This document shows, in pieces, positions 25,452 through 33,948 of a DNA stretch of 64,000 nt. Within the stretch, counting starts at the first letter, position 1. The number at the start of each line of letters is the position of its first letter. Source of the stretch: Rahnella inusitata_A (GTDB lineage: Bacteria; Pseudomonadota; Gammaproteobacteria; Enterobacterales; Enterobacteriaceae). The notes under the pieces are model-generated. The model was given only the letters and a program-made list of their open reading frames with translations. It ran no database searches and was not told where the DNA came from. The stretch lies in contig NZ_CBCPJJ010000022.1 of the NCBI RefSeq assembly GCF_965118895.1, forward strand, positions 173,498-237,497, given 5' to 3'. The translations under genes were made by a program, and so were the position numbers.

Positions 25452-27043
25452 GGTTTTTCCTTCGGATCATTCTGTCTGCCGGTCAGCAGCGCCTGCGGCT
25501 GACGCGTCAGTAAACCGGTGAGCGTGCGCAGGGAATAGAGCGTGCGCTGAAATTCGGCCAGCGTTTGTAAGAGCGGCGAATCCGCCGCCAGCAGCTCTTG
25601 TGCGCCGTTCATCGTCTGATCCAACTGGCGCAGGGTTTGCGTGGTCTGCGGTAAGACCTGCCCGTTGACCTGAATCAGTGTCTGATTGAGAGTCCCCAGC
25701 GTGGCGTTGAGATTATTGCCGATCGATTCAATGGGCATTTTCGATACTTTGCCAATCAAGGTCGCGACCTGCTCCTGTAAATGATCGAACCCGCCGTTTA
25801 GCGTTGGAATGCGCAAAGGCCGCGCGCTGAGATCGAAAGGCACCGGCGCGGCGTTGGGGACAAAATCGAGCGAAATGTACAGCTGACCGGTCAGCAGGTT
25901 GCCGGTGCGCGCCTGTGCCCGCAGTCCGTGCTGCACCAGGTCACGCAGGAAGACGGCGGCCTGTTTTTCGCCATCTTTTTCAGGCTTGGGTAATTTCTCC
26001 AGCACGCGGCCTAAGCGGTTCGGGTACACCTCAATGGTGACCACCGAAATAAACCGCGAGCCTGACGGATCAAAATCCAGATCGATGGCCGTGACTTTGC
26101 CGAGCTTCACGCTGGAAAATTCCACCGGCGCGCCGGTTTGCATTCCGCGCAGCGACTGCTGAAAACGCAGCTGAAGAATTTGCGGTGTACCGTCCTGCGG
26201 TGCCATCGCCGAAAGTTGATCGTCGGCCAGCCGGAAAACGCTGTGATTGGTGGAAGATTTTGCGGTCTCTGAATCGGGAGGATTTGCGAACGCAATACCC
26301 CCGGCAATGACCGAGGCCATGGTCTGCGTTTTCAGCTGCAATCCTTCTGAATTGAGCGACAAATCGACGCCGCTGGCATTCCAGAAACGGGTGGATGGCG
26401 TGACAAACCGGTCGTAGGGCGCATCAATGAAAATATTGACACTCACCCCTTTACCGTCCGGGCGCAGCGCGTAAGACGATACGCGGCCAACCGGGATCCG
26501 CCGGTAATACACCGCCGAGCCGATATCCAGCGAGCCGAGATCGTCGGCCACCACTTCAAACTGTTTGCCTGGCATGCCGTTTATCACCGTCGGCGGCGAT
26601 TCCAGCCCGGTAAACGTGGTGCCGGATTGCTTTGATGTGCCGGTGTCGAGGCTAATGTATGCGCCCGACAGCAGAGTATCGATCCCTGAAATACCGCCCA
26701 TGCCAACGCGCGGACGCACCACCCAGAAACGGGTGTCGGCTTTCGCCAGATTATCAGCATTTTTCATCAGCGAGACGGTGACCAGCACGCGCTGGCTGTC
26801 CGGGCTTAAGACGATAGACTTCACCAGTCCGACGGTGACATCTTTGTATTTCACTTCGGTTTTACCGGCCTGTAATCCGCTGGCCGTCTGAAAGGTAATA
26901 GAAACTTCCGGCCCTGATGAAGCCCACAGCTGAAACAAGAGAAACAGGCCGATTAACGCAGCGGCAGCGGGCACCAGCCAGATCAGCGAAGGGCGCAGCC
27001 GGCGCGGGATAACCTCCGGCGGCGGTGGATCATAGTCACTCAT
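25448..27043 (-). CDS. pqiB: Intermembrane transport protein PqiB (three MCE domains)
   Basis: 531 residues, close to the 546 of E. coli PqiB. One N-terminal membrane helix (about 18-40, SLIWLVPAAAALIGLFLLFQ) is followed by three MCE domains (about 43-130, 160-225 and 285-390; the first begins VSITFQTASGLQAGKTEVKY). A long C-terminal helical region forms the needle. It bridges the inner membrane to PqiC. The gene order pqiA-pqiB-pqiC with overlapping ends is conserved; the only unusual feature is the split pqiA. Confidence 0.95.
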   Translation of the reverse strand: MSDYDPPPPEVIPRRLRPSLIWLVPAAAALIGLFLLFQLWASSGPEVSITFQTASGLQAGKTEVKYKDVTVGLVKSIVLSPDSQRVLVTVSLMKNADNLAKADTRFWVVRPRVGMGGISGIDTLLSGAYISLDTGTSKQSGTTFTGLESPPTVINGMPGKQFEVVADDLGSLDIGSAVYYRRIPVGRVSSYALRPDGKGVSVNIFIDAPYDRFVTPSTRFWNASGVDLSLNSEGLQLKTQTMASVIAGGIAFANPPDSETAKSSTNHSVFRLADDQLSAMAPQDGTPQILQLRFQQSLRGMQTGAPVEFSSVKLGKVTAIDLDFDPSGSRFISVVTIEVYPNRLGRVLEKLPKPEKDGEKQAAVFLRDLVQHGLRAQARTGNLLTGQLYISLDFVPNAAPVPFDLSARPLRIPTLNGGFDHLQEQVATLIGKVSKMPIESIGNNLNATLGTLNQTLIQVNGQVLPQTTQTLRQLDQTMNGAQELLAADSPLLQTLAEFQRTLYSLRTLTGLLTRQPQALLTGRQNDPKEKP

Positions 27044-27659
27044 TCTTATTATTTTCCCAAAGCAAACGTGGGTCGAACTTCATTGCTGCCAGCAGGGTGA
27101 ACATCACCACGGCCCCAAAAAAGACAATGCCGATGCGCGGCTCGGCGGTACTAAATCCGGGGAACTGCACCAGCGCGGCGATCAGCGCCACCACCATCAC
27201 ATCCAACATTGACCAGTAACCGATATGTTCGGTCAGGCGAAACAGACGCGATCGCCGGACGCGTCCTGAGGTATCTCGTCGTTTTGTGGCGATCAGCAGC
27301 CAGCCGAGAATGCCAAACTTGGCGCAGGGCACCACCACGCTGGCGGTGAAAATCACCATCGCGATGCCATAAGAGCCTGATGACCAGAATCCGGCGATGC
27401 CGCCGAGAATGGTGCTTTCGCTGCCACGCCCGCCGACGCTGTTGTACATCACCGGTAATACATTGGCGGGCAGATACAGCAACAGGCCGGTCAGCAGCAG
27501 CGCCCAGGTTTGCGTCAGGCTGTCCGGCAGACGCGGATGCAGCGGCGCATGACATCGCGGGCAGGGCAACGCATGCACACCGCCGACGTGTTCACAGGCC
27601 AGCCCGCAAACGTGGCAGCGCACCAGCCCCTGAGATAAGGCCTGTCCCGCAATTGTCAT
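27036..27659 (-). CDS. pqiA: PqiA second half, separate protein (paraquat-inducible protein A)
   Basis: 207 residues from the ATG at 27659; a much longer frame continues upstream but its extra residues are antisense-like. It contains a zinc-ribbon start (CHVCGLACEH, then CPRCHAP) and four membrane helices, matching the C-terminal half of E. coli PqiA (about 417 residues). The stop overlaps pqiB and the start overlaps the first pqiA gene (ATGA), so both halves are made from one transcript. PqiA acts in the inner membrane with PqiB. The two-gene form is normal in several gammaproteobacteria. Confidence 0.88.
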   Translation of the reverse strand: MTIAGQALSQGLVRCHVCGLACEHVGGVHALPCPRCHAPLHPRLPDSLTQTWALLLTGLLLYLPANVLPVMYNSVGGRGSESTILGGIAGFWSSGSYGIAMVIFTASVVVPCAKFGILGWLLIATKRRDTSGRVRRSRLFRLTEHIGYWSMLDVMVVALIAALVQFPGFSTAEPRIGIVFFGAVVMFTLLAAMKFDPRLLWENNKNE

Positions 27660-28273
27660 CCGTGCTTCCCCTTTACGGTTTTCAGCATCCACAACGGGTG
27701 AAAATCCTGATGATTGATCACCGGCAATAGCAGGCATAAACCGAGCAATGCCCAGGTGCCGGGACCGGTGGTGATATTTACCAGCCCGGAGAGTTTGATG
27801 GCGGCGATGAGAATGCTGAGCAGCGCCACTTCCGCCATGCTCCACGGTGCGAGCCCGGCCAGCAGACGCATCGCGGGCGCAAACCCCGGCGCAGCTTTTC
27901 TCCGGCAGGCGTGAAACAGTACCCAACTCAGCAGCAGGATTTGCAGGCACGGACAGACGATAATCAGCAGCGCCAGCGGAATGGCCAGCGGCGAGGCATA
28001 GCTGTGCGCCAGCGCCATCGCGGTTTCGGCTAACGTCGTCGCCTGCGACTGGCCGTGGAACTGGATCTCCAGCACAGGAAACAGGTTGGCGATGATAAAA
28101 AACAGCGCCGCTGTCACCGTCAGGGCGAACCATTGTTCCAGACTCAGCCAGCTTCCCCGGTACAGCACAGCCCGACAACGCTGACACTGCGCCGCCTCGC
28201 CGGGCCGCACAGATTTTCGGCTATAGAGGCTGTCGCAGTGTTTGCAAATGACCTGCTGCGGATAGATTTTCAT
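27656..28273 (-). CDS. pqiA: PqiA first half, separate protein (paraquat-inducible protein A)
   Basis: 205 residues from the ATG at 28273, preceded by AGGAACAG. The N-terminus KIYPQQVICKHCDSLYSRK with CKHC and CQRC forms a zinc ribbon. Four membrane helices follow (LEQWFALTVTAALFFIIANL is the first). It matches the N-terminal half of single-chain PqiA. Together with the next gene it probably makes a heterodimer equivalent to E. coli PqiA. The DUF3313 lipoprotein gene ends 13 bases upstream, suggesting a five-gene transcript. Confidence 0.88.
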   Translation of the reverse strand: MKIYPQQVICKHCDSLYSRKSVRPGEAAQCQRCRAVLYRGSWLSLEQWFALTVTAALFFIIANLFPVLEIQFHGQSQATTLAETAMALAHSYASPLAIPLALLIIVCPCLQILLLSWVLFHACRRKAAPGFAPAMRLLAGLAPWSMAEVALLSILIAAIKLSGLVNITTGPGTWALLGLCLLLPVINHQDFHPLWMLKTVKGKHG

Positions 28274-28286
28274 CGACTGTTCCTGC

Positions 28287-28949
28287 TTATTGAAGCTGGT
28301 CTTGCAGCTGTTCAGCGCCTTTGTCGAGGCCGGTTTCTGCTGCACTCAGCGCACCCCAGCTCGCGCCAATATTGAGCGAGTTCGGGTATTGCTTCGAGAT
28401 GTACGCCTTCAGCAGCTGGTTGGATGGGGCATCATAAATTTCCACCGCATAACTCACCGAGCCGGTAAATGAGCCCTGTTTGCCACGCACGGATTGCACG
28501 ATGTTGTAAGGACCGCCCATGAGATCAAAACGGGAGAACGTCCCGAGCACCGGTGTGGTGGTTTCGGCACCGGTGAGGGTCAGGCGAATGCGCAAGGTGC
28601 CGGGCGTGATTACGTTGGTCAGCGGAAAACGCTCGCCAACGTTCTTGCCGAACGTCTGTTGCATGTAGGTCGCCAGCGCCTGTTTCTGTTCAGGCGAGAC
28701 GTCGTCGAACTGCGCGTCCGCGCCCTGATAAATCACCACCGGATCGAGGATCGCGCGGGAATATTTATTCCAGTCGGTCGGGGCGCTGAAGCTGTAAGCA
28801 ATGTGACCGGAATCATCCTGAGTATCAGGTTTCATCTGGGTAGAAGAAGTGACCCCGGTGTAGGGCACAGGCTGGGTACCCGCGCACCCGGTGAGAAAAG
28901 CCAAAGAAATCAGAGCCGCCAGAGAATAGCCGTTTGTTAACGCAGACAT
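28287..28949 (-). CDS. DUF3313 lipoprotein
   Basis: 220 residues. Signal peptide with lipobox LAFLTGC (acyl-Cys22), then a DUF3313 domain of about 190 residues (KYSRAILDPVVIYQ and FSRFDLMGGPYNIVQSVRG segments). Function unknown; the family consists of outer-membrane or periplasmic lipoproteins in proteobacteria. It sits immediately upstream of the two pqiA genes on the same strand and may be part of the same envelope-maintenance operon, which is inference from spacing only. Confidence 0.85.
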   Translation of the reverse strand: MSALTNGYSLAALISLAFLTGCAGTQPVPYTGVTSSTQMKPDTQDDSGHIAYSFSAPTDWNKYSRAILDPVVIYQGADAQFDDVSPEQKQALATYMQQTFGKNVGERFPLTNVITPGTLRIRLTLTGAETTTPVLGTFSRFDLMGGPYNIVQSVRGKQGSFTGSVSYAVEIYDAPSNQLLKAYISKQYPNSLNIGASWGALSAAETGLDKGAEQLQDQLQ

Positions 28950-29013
28950 TCGTCATACACCTTCTGTGAATAATCGTAGCGGGACGTCGGTTTACTTTTT
29001 CATCAAAACCGTA

Positions 29014-29077
29014 CGGTACAGTATATTTATGAGTGATGACCCAAGTGATGTCAAGAAAATGTACACGTCGGTACAGT
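29014..29077. repeat. Two direct copies of CGGTACAGT in the DUF3313 promoter region
   Basis: CGGTACAGT occurs at 29014-29022 and 29069-29077, 55 bases apart. The first copy is extended by the palindrome CCGTACGG (29009-29016). Spacing near five helical turns suggests a pair of binding sites for a regulator on the same DNA face, upstream of the DUF3313/pqi operon. No regulator is identified. Confidence 0.4.
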
Positions 29078-29154
29078 TATCAAAAGATTTCAGCGCGGAA
29101 CGTGTTAAATATGTTGAAATGAAATGTGTATTTGTGTAAATAAAAGTGTCAAAC

Positions 29155-29173
29155 ATAATTGATAATCATTTTC
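29155..29173. promoter_or_regulatory. Fur box upstream of the iron-chelate ABC operon
   Basis: ATAATTGATAATCATTTTC matches the 19-bp Fur consensus at 14 positions, including an unbroken GATAATCATT core. It lies 38 bases upstream of the binding-protein start, overlapping the expected promoter. Iron-bound Fur would repress the operon, which agrees with a FecB/FecC-type importer. Confidence 0.7.
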
Positions 29174-29210
29174 ATTTAATTGTTCTACTTATCCTGGGAA
29201 ACTGACTTTC

Positions 29211-30329
29211 ATGGCTGCACATACCTTTACTCTGCGCTCGCTTGCCTGCGCGTTGTCCTTTGCCACGCTGGCGCTCAGTGCGTCTGCTGAGGCAGAAATC
29301 AAAACGATCACCGATGTTATTGGCCGTCAGGTAAACGTTGATCTGCCTGCGAAACGTGTCGTGGTGGGCTTTTACTTTGAAGATTACATGTCGGTCGGCG
29401 GCGAAAAAGCCTATGACTCGGTAGTCGGTATCTCACGCGAAGCGTGGGAAGGCTGGGTACCGGCTAACTGGGAAATGCACGTCGCGCATCGCCCTTCACT
29501 GAAAAACATTTCCGACGTGGGAGAAGTTGAAGCACAAAGTTTCTCGGTCGAGAAATTGCTCAGCTTGAATCCGGATTTGCTGGTGCTGGCTGACTGGCAG
29601 TTTAAGGCGCTGGGGCTGGATGTGGAACGTATTGAGAAGCAGGGCATTCCGGTGGTGGTGATCGATTACAACGCACAAACCGTGGAACGCCATGTGGCCT
29701 CGACCCGCGTGCTGGGTACGTTGACCGGGCAAGAAGCGCGTGCGAAAGAAATGGCCGATCTGTATGCGTCATCGTTGAAAGACGTCTCTGAACGCATTGC
29801 CGCTTCCGGCAAAGCGAAGTCAAAAGTGTATGTAGAATTTGGCAACAAAGGCCCGGAAGAATATTCCTTCACCTATGGCAAAAATATGTGGGGCGCTATG
29901 GCGACCGCGGCGGGCGGCGACAACATTGCTGCGCCGTTCGTTGAGTGGTGGGGGCCGATTAACCCTGAGCAGGTACTGGCCTCTAAGCCTGACGTGATCT
30001 TCATTTCTGGCCGTGAGAACAATAAGAATTCATCTGCGCTGCCGATGGGCGTGGGCATCAGCAAAGCCGATGCGCGTGAAAAACTGAAAGGTTTTGAGAA
30101 TCGTCGCGGTTGGGCGGAGTTACCTGCGGTCAAAAACGGTCAGTTATACGGTGTTTATCAGGGCGCATCCCGCACGATTTCTGATTTCGCGATGGTGCAG
30201 TACATGGCGAAACAGCTTTATCCGGCGCAGTTTAAAGATATGGATCCGCTGGCGAACTACCTTAATTTCTACAAAAAATATCTCCCTGTGACGCCACAAG
30301 GCACGTTTGTGGTTGGTCTGAAAGACTGA
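29211..30329 (+). CDS. Iron-siderophore/heme-type ABC substrate-binding protein
   Basis: 372 residues with a Sec signal peptide (ALSFATLALSASAEAE, cleavage about 26). The family-8 periplasmic binding protein (BtuF/FecB/TroA-like) fold is recognised by ITDVIGRQVNVDLPAKRVVV, then SVEKLLSLNPDLLVLADWQF and the second lobe around PEQVLASKPDVIFISG. It captures an iron complex in the periplasm for the permease and ATPase that follow. A hairpin terminator sits after the gene, probably keeping binding-protein levels above the membrane parts. Exact ligand unknown; Fur control supports iron. Confidence 0.9.
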   Translation: MAAHTFTLRSLACALSFATLALSASAEAEIKTITDVIGRQVNVDLPAKRVVVGFYFEDYMSVGGEKAYDSVVGISREAWEGWVPANWEMHVAHRPSLKNISDVGEVEAQSFSVEKLLSLNPDLLVLADWQFKALGLDVERIEKQGIPVVVIDYNAQTVERHVASTRVLGTLTGQEARAKEMADLYASSLKDVSERIAASGKAKSKVYVEFGNKGPEEYSFTYGKNMWGAMATAAGGDNIAAPFVEWWGPINPEQVLASKPDVIFISGRENNKNSSALPMGVGISKADAREKLKGFENRRGWAELPAVKNGQLYGVYQGASRTISDFAMVQYMAKQLYPAQFKDMDPLANYLNFYKKYLPVTPQGTFVVGLKD

Positions 30330-30352
30330 TTCTGATTTTGTGTCGTACAGAA

Positions 30353-30388
30353 AAGCGCTGCCTCTGAGCAGCGCTTCTTTCGTTTTTT
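30353..30388 (+). terminator. Intra-operon Rho-independent terminator
   Basis: Stem AAGCGCTGC / GCAGCGCTT with a six-base loop, followed by CTTTCGTTTTTT. It lies between the binding-protein and permease genes and likely attenuates transcription into the permease, a usual way to make more binding protein than channel. Confidence 0.8.
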
Positions 30389-30399
30389 GAAAGGGGATT

Positions 30400-31455
30400 T
30401 TGATGACTATTTCTGCCGACCGTAGTGAGGCGATTATCGCTCATCGCTCGCGGGAACGTAAGCGCTGGCGCTACGTGCTGTTATTTCTGCTGATTACTGC
30501 CGTGAGTCTGGTATTCGATATCGCCACCGGCCCGTCGATGTTGTCGCCTTCTGAAGTCATCCGCTCACTGACCGGCTTCGGCGAACGCGCGGCGATGACC
30601 GACGCCATTGTGCGTGAATTCCGCTTACCCATGGCGCTGATGGCACTGGTGGTGGGCGCCGCACTGGGCGCGGGGGGCGCGCAGATGCAGACATTGCTGA
30701 ACAACCCGATGGCCAGCCCGTATACGCTCGGCATGGCAGCGGCGGCCGGTTTCGGGGCGGCGCTGAGCCTGGCGTTTGGCGGATTCGGCCTGCACCCGAT
30801 GATTTCCGTGCCGATTGGCGCGTTTATCTTTTCAATGTTTGCCGCGCTGTTTCTCTTCATGCTGGCCTCAATACGCACGGTCAGAACCGAGACCATCATT
30901 CTTGGCGGCATTGCGCCGCTGTTTCTTTTCCAGTCGCTGCTGTCATTGATTCAGTTTTTGTCATCGCCAGAGCTCTCACAGCAGATTCTTTTTTGGCTGT
31001 TCGGCAGCCTGACCAAAGCGACATGGCCGACGCTGGCGCTGACCGCAGTAGTCACGCTGGTGTGCTGCCTGATGCTGATGGCGGATTCATGGAAACTGGC
31101 GGCACTGCGCATGGGAGAAATGCGGGCGCTGAGCCTTGGCGTCAACGTTCGGCAGCTGCGGATGAAAATTCTGATTATCGTGGCGGTGATGACGGCGACG
31201 GCGACCAGCTTCGTCGGTGTCATCGGTTTTATCGGACTGGTCGCACCGCACATTGCCCGCATGGTGGTGGGCGAAGATCAGCGTTTCTCCCTGCCGATGT
31301 CGGTGCTGGCTGGAGCGCTGATGCTTTCAGCGGCGTCGGTGTTGTCGAAATCGATCGTTCCCGGCGCGTTATTCCCGGTGGGTATTGTGACGGCGATTGT
31401 CGGCGTGCCGTTCTTGCTTTGGCTGATCTTTGCGCCGCGCCGGAGAACCTTATGA
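30400..31455 (+). CDS. FecCD-family iron-chelate ABC permease
   Basis: 351 residues with about ten membrane helices and the FecCD hallmark segments ALGAGGAQMQTLLNNPMASP (about 86-105), GEMRALSLGVNVRQLRMK and GFIGLVAPHIARMVVG, the coupling-helix region contacting the ATPase. It forms a homodimeric channel in the inner membrane, since only one permease gene is present. The TGA overlaps the ATPase start. SD is AAAGGGG before the ATG. Confidence 0.94.
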   Translation: MMTISADRSEAIIAHRSRERKRWRYVLLFLLITAVSLVFDIATGPSMLSPSEVIRSLTGFGERAAMTDAIVREFRLPMALMALVVGAALGAGGAQMQTLLNNPMASPYTLGMAAAAGFGAALSLAFGGFGLHPMISVPIGAFIFSMFAALFLFMLASIRTVRTETIILGGIAPLFLFQSLLSLIQFLSSPELSQQILFWLFGSLTKATWPTLALTAVVTLVCCLMLMADSWKLAALRMGEMRALSLGVNVRQLRMKILIIVAVMTATATSFVGVIGFIGLVAPHIARMVVGEDQRFSLPMSVLAGALMLSAASVLSKSIVPGALFPVGIVTAIVGVPFLLWLIFAPRRRTL

Positions 31456-32234
31456 TTGAGCTTGTAAACGTCGGTATTCACCGGCAGGGGCGCAGCATTC
31501 TCGGCGGAGTTAGTACGCAACTGGATGCGGGTAAAATTCACGTCATTATCGGCCCGAACGGCACGGGAAAAACCACGCTGCTGAACGCCATGTTTGGTGA
31601 ACTGGCGTTGGCAGAAGGGCAGATAAAGTTTGGCGATCAACACTTATTGCCGGGGAAAGTGCGTGGTAAATTGCTACATGGCTGGCGCGACACAATTGCC
31701 TATCTGCCGCAGGACACCACTGCCGATATCGATCTGACGGCGTTGGAAGTGGTGGTGCTCGGTCGGCTTGGTAAGCTTTCATTGCACATTGACGATGATA
31801 CGCTGGATGCCGCGATGCAGCGGCTTGAACAGGCGGGCATCGCGCATCTGGCTGGCCGTGAAATTGCTTCGCTGAGCGGCGGGCAGCGGCAGATGGTGTT
31901 ATTTGCACAGGTGATGATGCGCGAACCGAAAGCGATGTTGCTGGACGAACCGGTCAGCGCGCTGGATCTGAAGCATCAAATTTCATTACTGAATCTGGTA
32001 CGACGTGAAACCCGCTCACGGGGTTGGGTCACGGTGATCGTGCTGCACGATCTCAATCTGGCCTGTCAGTATGCCGATAACTTACTGGTGGTCGCACAGG
32101 GCAAAATTCAGGCAGCGGGCACGCCGCGTGAGGTCATCACAGCAGAACTGATCGCCCAAACCTATGGCGTTGAAGTGGAGGTGTTGCAGGACCGTCTGGG
32201 CAATCCGGTGATTCAGCCGGTAAGCGGAGGGTAA
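31452..32234 (+). CDS. Iron-chelate ABC transporter ATP-binding protein (FecE/FepC type)
   Basis: 260 residues from the ATG at 31452 (ATGA overlap with the permease). Walker A GPNGTGKT (about 34-41), signature LSGGQRQM, Walker B AMLLDEPVSALD and H-loop LHDLNLAC are intact. The length is normal and the end VIQPVSGG is a natural C-terminus. A Tn3-like element begins at the very next base after the TAA; its target duplication GGTAA includes the stop codon, so the gene escaped disruption by zero bases. Confidence 0.93.
   Translation: MIELVNVGIHRQGRSILGGVSTQLDAGKIHVIIGPNGTGKTTLLNAMFGELALAEGQIKFGDQHLLPGKVRGKLLHGWRDTIAYLPQDTTADIDLTALEVVVLGRLGKLSLHIDDDTLDAAMQRLEQAGIAHLAGREIASLSGGQRQMVLFAQVMMREPKAMLLDEPVSALDLKHQISLLNLVRRETRSRGWVTVIVLHDLNLACQYADNLLVVAQGKIQAAGTPREVITAELIAQTYGVEVEVLQDRLGNPVIQPVSGG
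32230..32234. repeat. Left target-site duplication GGTAA
   Basis: Identical to 37536-37540 at the far side of the element. The TAA is also the stop codon of the iron ABC ATPase gene. Five-base duplications are characteristic of Tn3-family insertion. Confidence 0.8.
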
Positions 32235-32273
32235 GGGGGCCACCTGGACAAACGGAAAACATCCTACGCCAAG
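32235..32273 (+). repeat. Left terminal inverted repeat of the Tn3-like element
   Basis: Begins GGGGGCCACCTGGACAAACG and ends TACGCCAAG. It resembles the Tn501/Tn21-type 38-bp end: GGGG start, ACGGAAAA block in the middle, ACGC-AAG at the inner edge; by eye about 25 of 38 positions match Tn501. The transposase remnant abuts its inner side, as in intact Tn3 elements. Confidence 0.85.
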
Positions 32274-32508
32274 CCTGTTTTTTGTACAGGCTACTATTCA
32301 CTGAGCGTAATGCGCGGTATTTATCCTGTACCAGTTTGAGGTTTGTTCTCCAGAGATAATCCCCGTTCAGGTTGATATGTACCCATCCCAGCAGTGGCAG
32401 ATGGGTAATCAGTTGCTCATTAATCGGGATCTCTTTCCCTCTCAAAGAATCTTTGACTCTTTCTATTCTCAGGGTTAAAGCGGCAAATACATCGCCGGAT
32501 AATGATAT
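32274..32508 (-). pseudogene. tnpA: Tn3-family transposase (tnpA), C-terminal stub
   Basis: On the minus strand the open frame reads ALTLRIERVKDSLRGKEIPI, then NEQLITHLPLLGWVHINLNG, then DYLWRTNLKLVQDKYRALRS. This is the conserved last 60 residues of Tn3 transposases (general form LLPHLSPLGWEHINLTGDY...KYRPLR). Everything upstream, including the DDE catalytic core, is gone. The frame is closed upstream by TAA at a perfect hairpin (CCGGATAA-TGATAT-TTATCCGG, 32495-32516). It reads toward and ends against the left terminal repeat, the correct orientation for tnpA. Confidence 0.8.
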
Positions 32509-32668
32509 TTATCCGGTGAATTGATCTGTTTAAAAGATCTTATTCCCCCTGCCAAACCAATAAAACTTTATATACACAATGTCGAAGGGGCTGCGAAAGT
32601 ATTTTCTTTCACTTGTTGATGCAGCCTCCTGAAACTCCTGTCAGTCAATGTTGTTATCGGGAAAATGA

Positions 32669-33868
32669 CTAAGCACTCAGTGTTGGCTTCGTTCGGGAAT
32701 GTCCGAATGAAATTCCAAAAGCAAGCAGGCCAGCCACCGCAGCAAAACTAAATAACCCAGTGCTGCCAGCGTGCGACCAGAGAAGACTTCCCATTACTGC
32801 CCCAAGAGCCATACCGACCATAGCCCCCGTCATCAACAGGCCATTTGTTCTGCTCCGCGAATCCTGTCCAATACCAGTTACAATAATCTGATGTGAAACA
32901 AGCCCGGCTTGTGCGCCAAGATCAAACAGCACGGCTCCAACAATCAACGCCCAGATACTGGGTGGCAGAGCCAGTAACCCGACAAAGGATAAAATGACCA
33001 GAATGCAGCCAAAACGTATCACCGGAAGCGGACCCTTTCTGTCGGTGTATTTACCAAAAACTGGGGCCGCTAATGCACCCGCGGCTCCGGCAATACCAAA
33101 ACTCCCCGCAACAGCAGGCCCGAAATGAAAAGGTTCAGCAGTCAGTACGAAAGCCAGACAAGACCAGAATGCACCCAGTGTTGCGCCAAGGCATGCCTGT
33201 GTCATGACGGAAATCCGCAGAACACGATGTGTTCGCCAAAGAGTCCATAAGCTGGACATCAGGCGACTGTATTTCTGGTGCTCGCCCGTGTGCCTTTGCT
33301 CAGGGAGCATAAATCTGACAATAACCAGAACAATGAGCATTAAAAACGATGCCAGATACTGCATTTCACGCCAGCCCAGGAGCTGGGAGATCCACCCACC
33401 CAGCGTTCGGGACAGCAAGATGCCCGTCAGAAGACCGGTCGTTACTATTCCCACCAGATGGCCACGTTTATTGTCGGGTGCCAGCTGTGCGGCGATCGGG
33501 ATAAAATCCTGTCCAATGCTACCCAGCAATCCGACCACCATACTTGCGATCACCAACAGCATGAACGAATGTGCGCTTGCGGCCATGGTCAATGCTGCAA
33601 GAAGGAGTATTGCTTTCACTGTAACGAGTTTTCGCCGGGGAAGAATATCGCCTAAAGGAGCCAGAAGTAACATACCCAGCCCGTAACAAATTTGAGTCGC
33701 GGCAGCAAGCCACCCTGCTGCATCCGGGCTGACACCAAACTCATTCTGGATCAGGGAAAGACCCGGTTGAAGGTAATAGACATTGGCAACGCCTAATCCT
33801 GAGCAGACAGCGAGACAAAAGAAAAGCCATATCGACGGGTTTGCTTTTACTTCTGATGAGGAAATCAT
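32669..33868 (-). CDS. MFS transporter, cargo of the Tn3-like element
   Basis: 399-residue major facilitator with twelve predicted helices. Helix 2-3 motif is LLAPLGDILPRRKLVTVKAI. SIGQDFIPIAAQLAPDNKRG and GIVTTGLLTGILLSRTLGGW correspond to the antiporter region, typical of the YgaY/multidrug DHA1-like group. It shares the strand of the second MFS gene and the OYE gene; the gap of 80 bases allows cotranscription. Likely exports toxic organics; substrate unknown. GC content is lower than the chromosomal flanks. Confidence 0.88.
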   Translation of the reverse strand: MISSSEVKANPSIWLFFCLAVCSGLGVANVYYLQPGLSLIQNEFGVSPDAAGWLAAATQICYGLGMLLLAPLGDILPRRKLVTVKAILLLAALTMAASAHSFMLLVIASMVVGLLGSIGQDFIPIAAQLAPDNKRGHLVGIVTTGLLTGILLSRTLGGWISQLLGWREMQYLASFLMLIVLVIVRFMLPEQRHTGEHQKYSRLMSSLWTLWRTHRVLRISVMTQACLGATLGAFWSCLAFVLTAEPFHFGPAVAGSFGIAGAAGALAAPVFGKYTDRKGPLPVIRFGCILVILSFVGLLALPPSIWALIVGAVLFDLGAQAGLVSHQIIVTGIGQDSRSRTNGLLMTGAMVGMALGAVMGSLLWSHAGSTGLFSFAAVAGLLAFGISFGHSRTKPTLSA

Positions 33869-33948
33869 AAAGCCTCTCTTTCACTAATAAGGGCGAAAAA
33901 TTGCGTAAACATGATATGTATTGTTTCGATTGCTGAAATATCATCCAG

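Noticed and set aside
27660..28187. Long N-terminal extension of the second pqiA gene
   Set aside because: The extension is out-of-frame reading of the first pqiA gene; the ATG at 27659 gives the expected zinc-ribbon start and an ATGA overlap.
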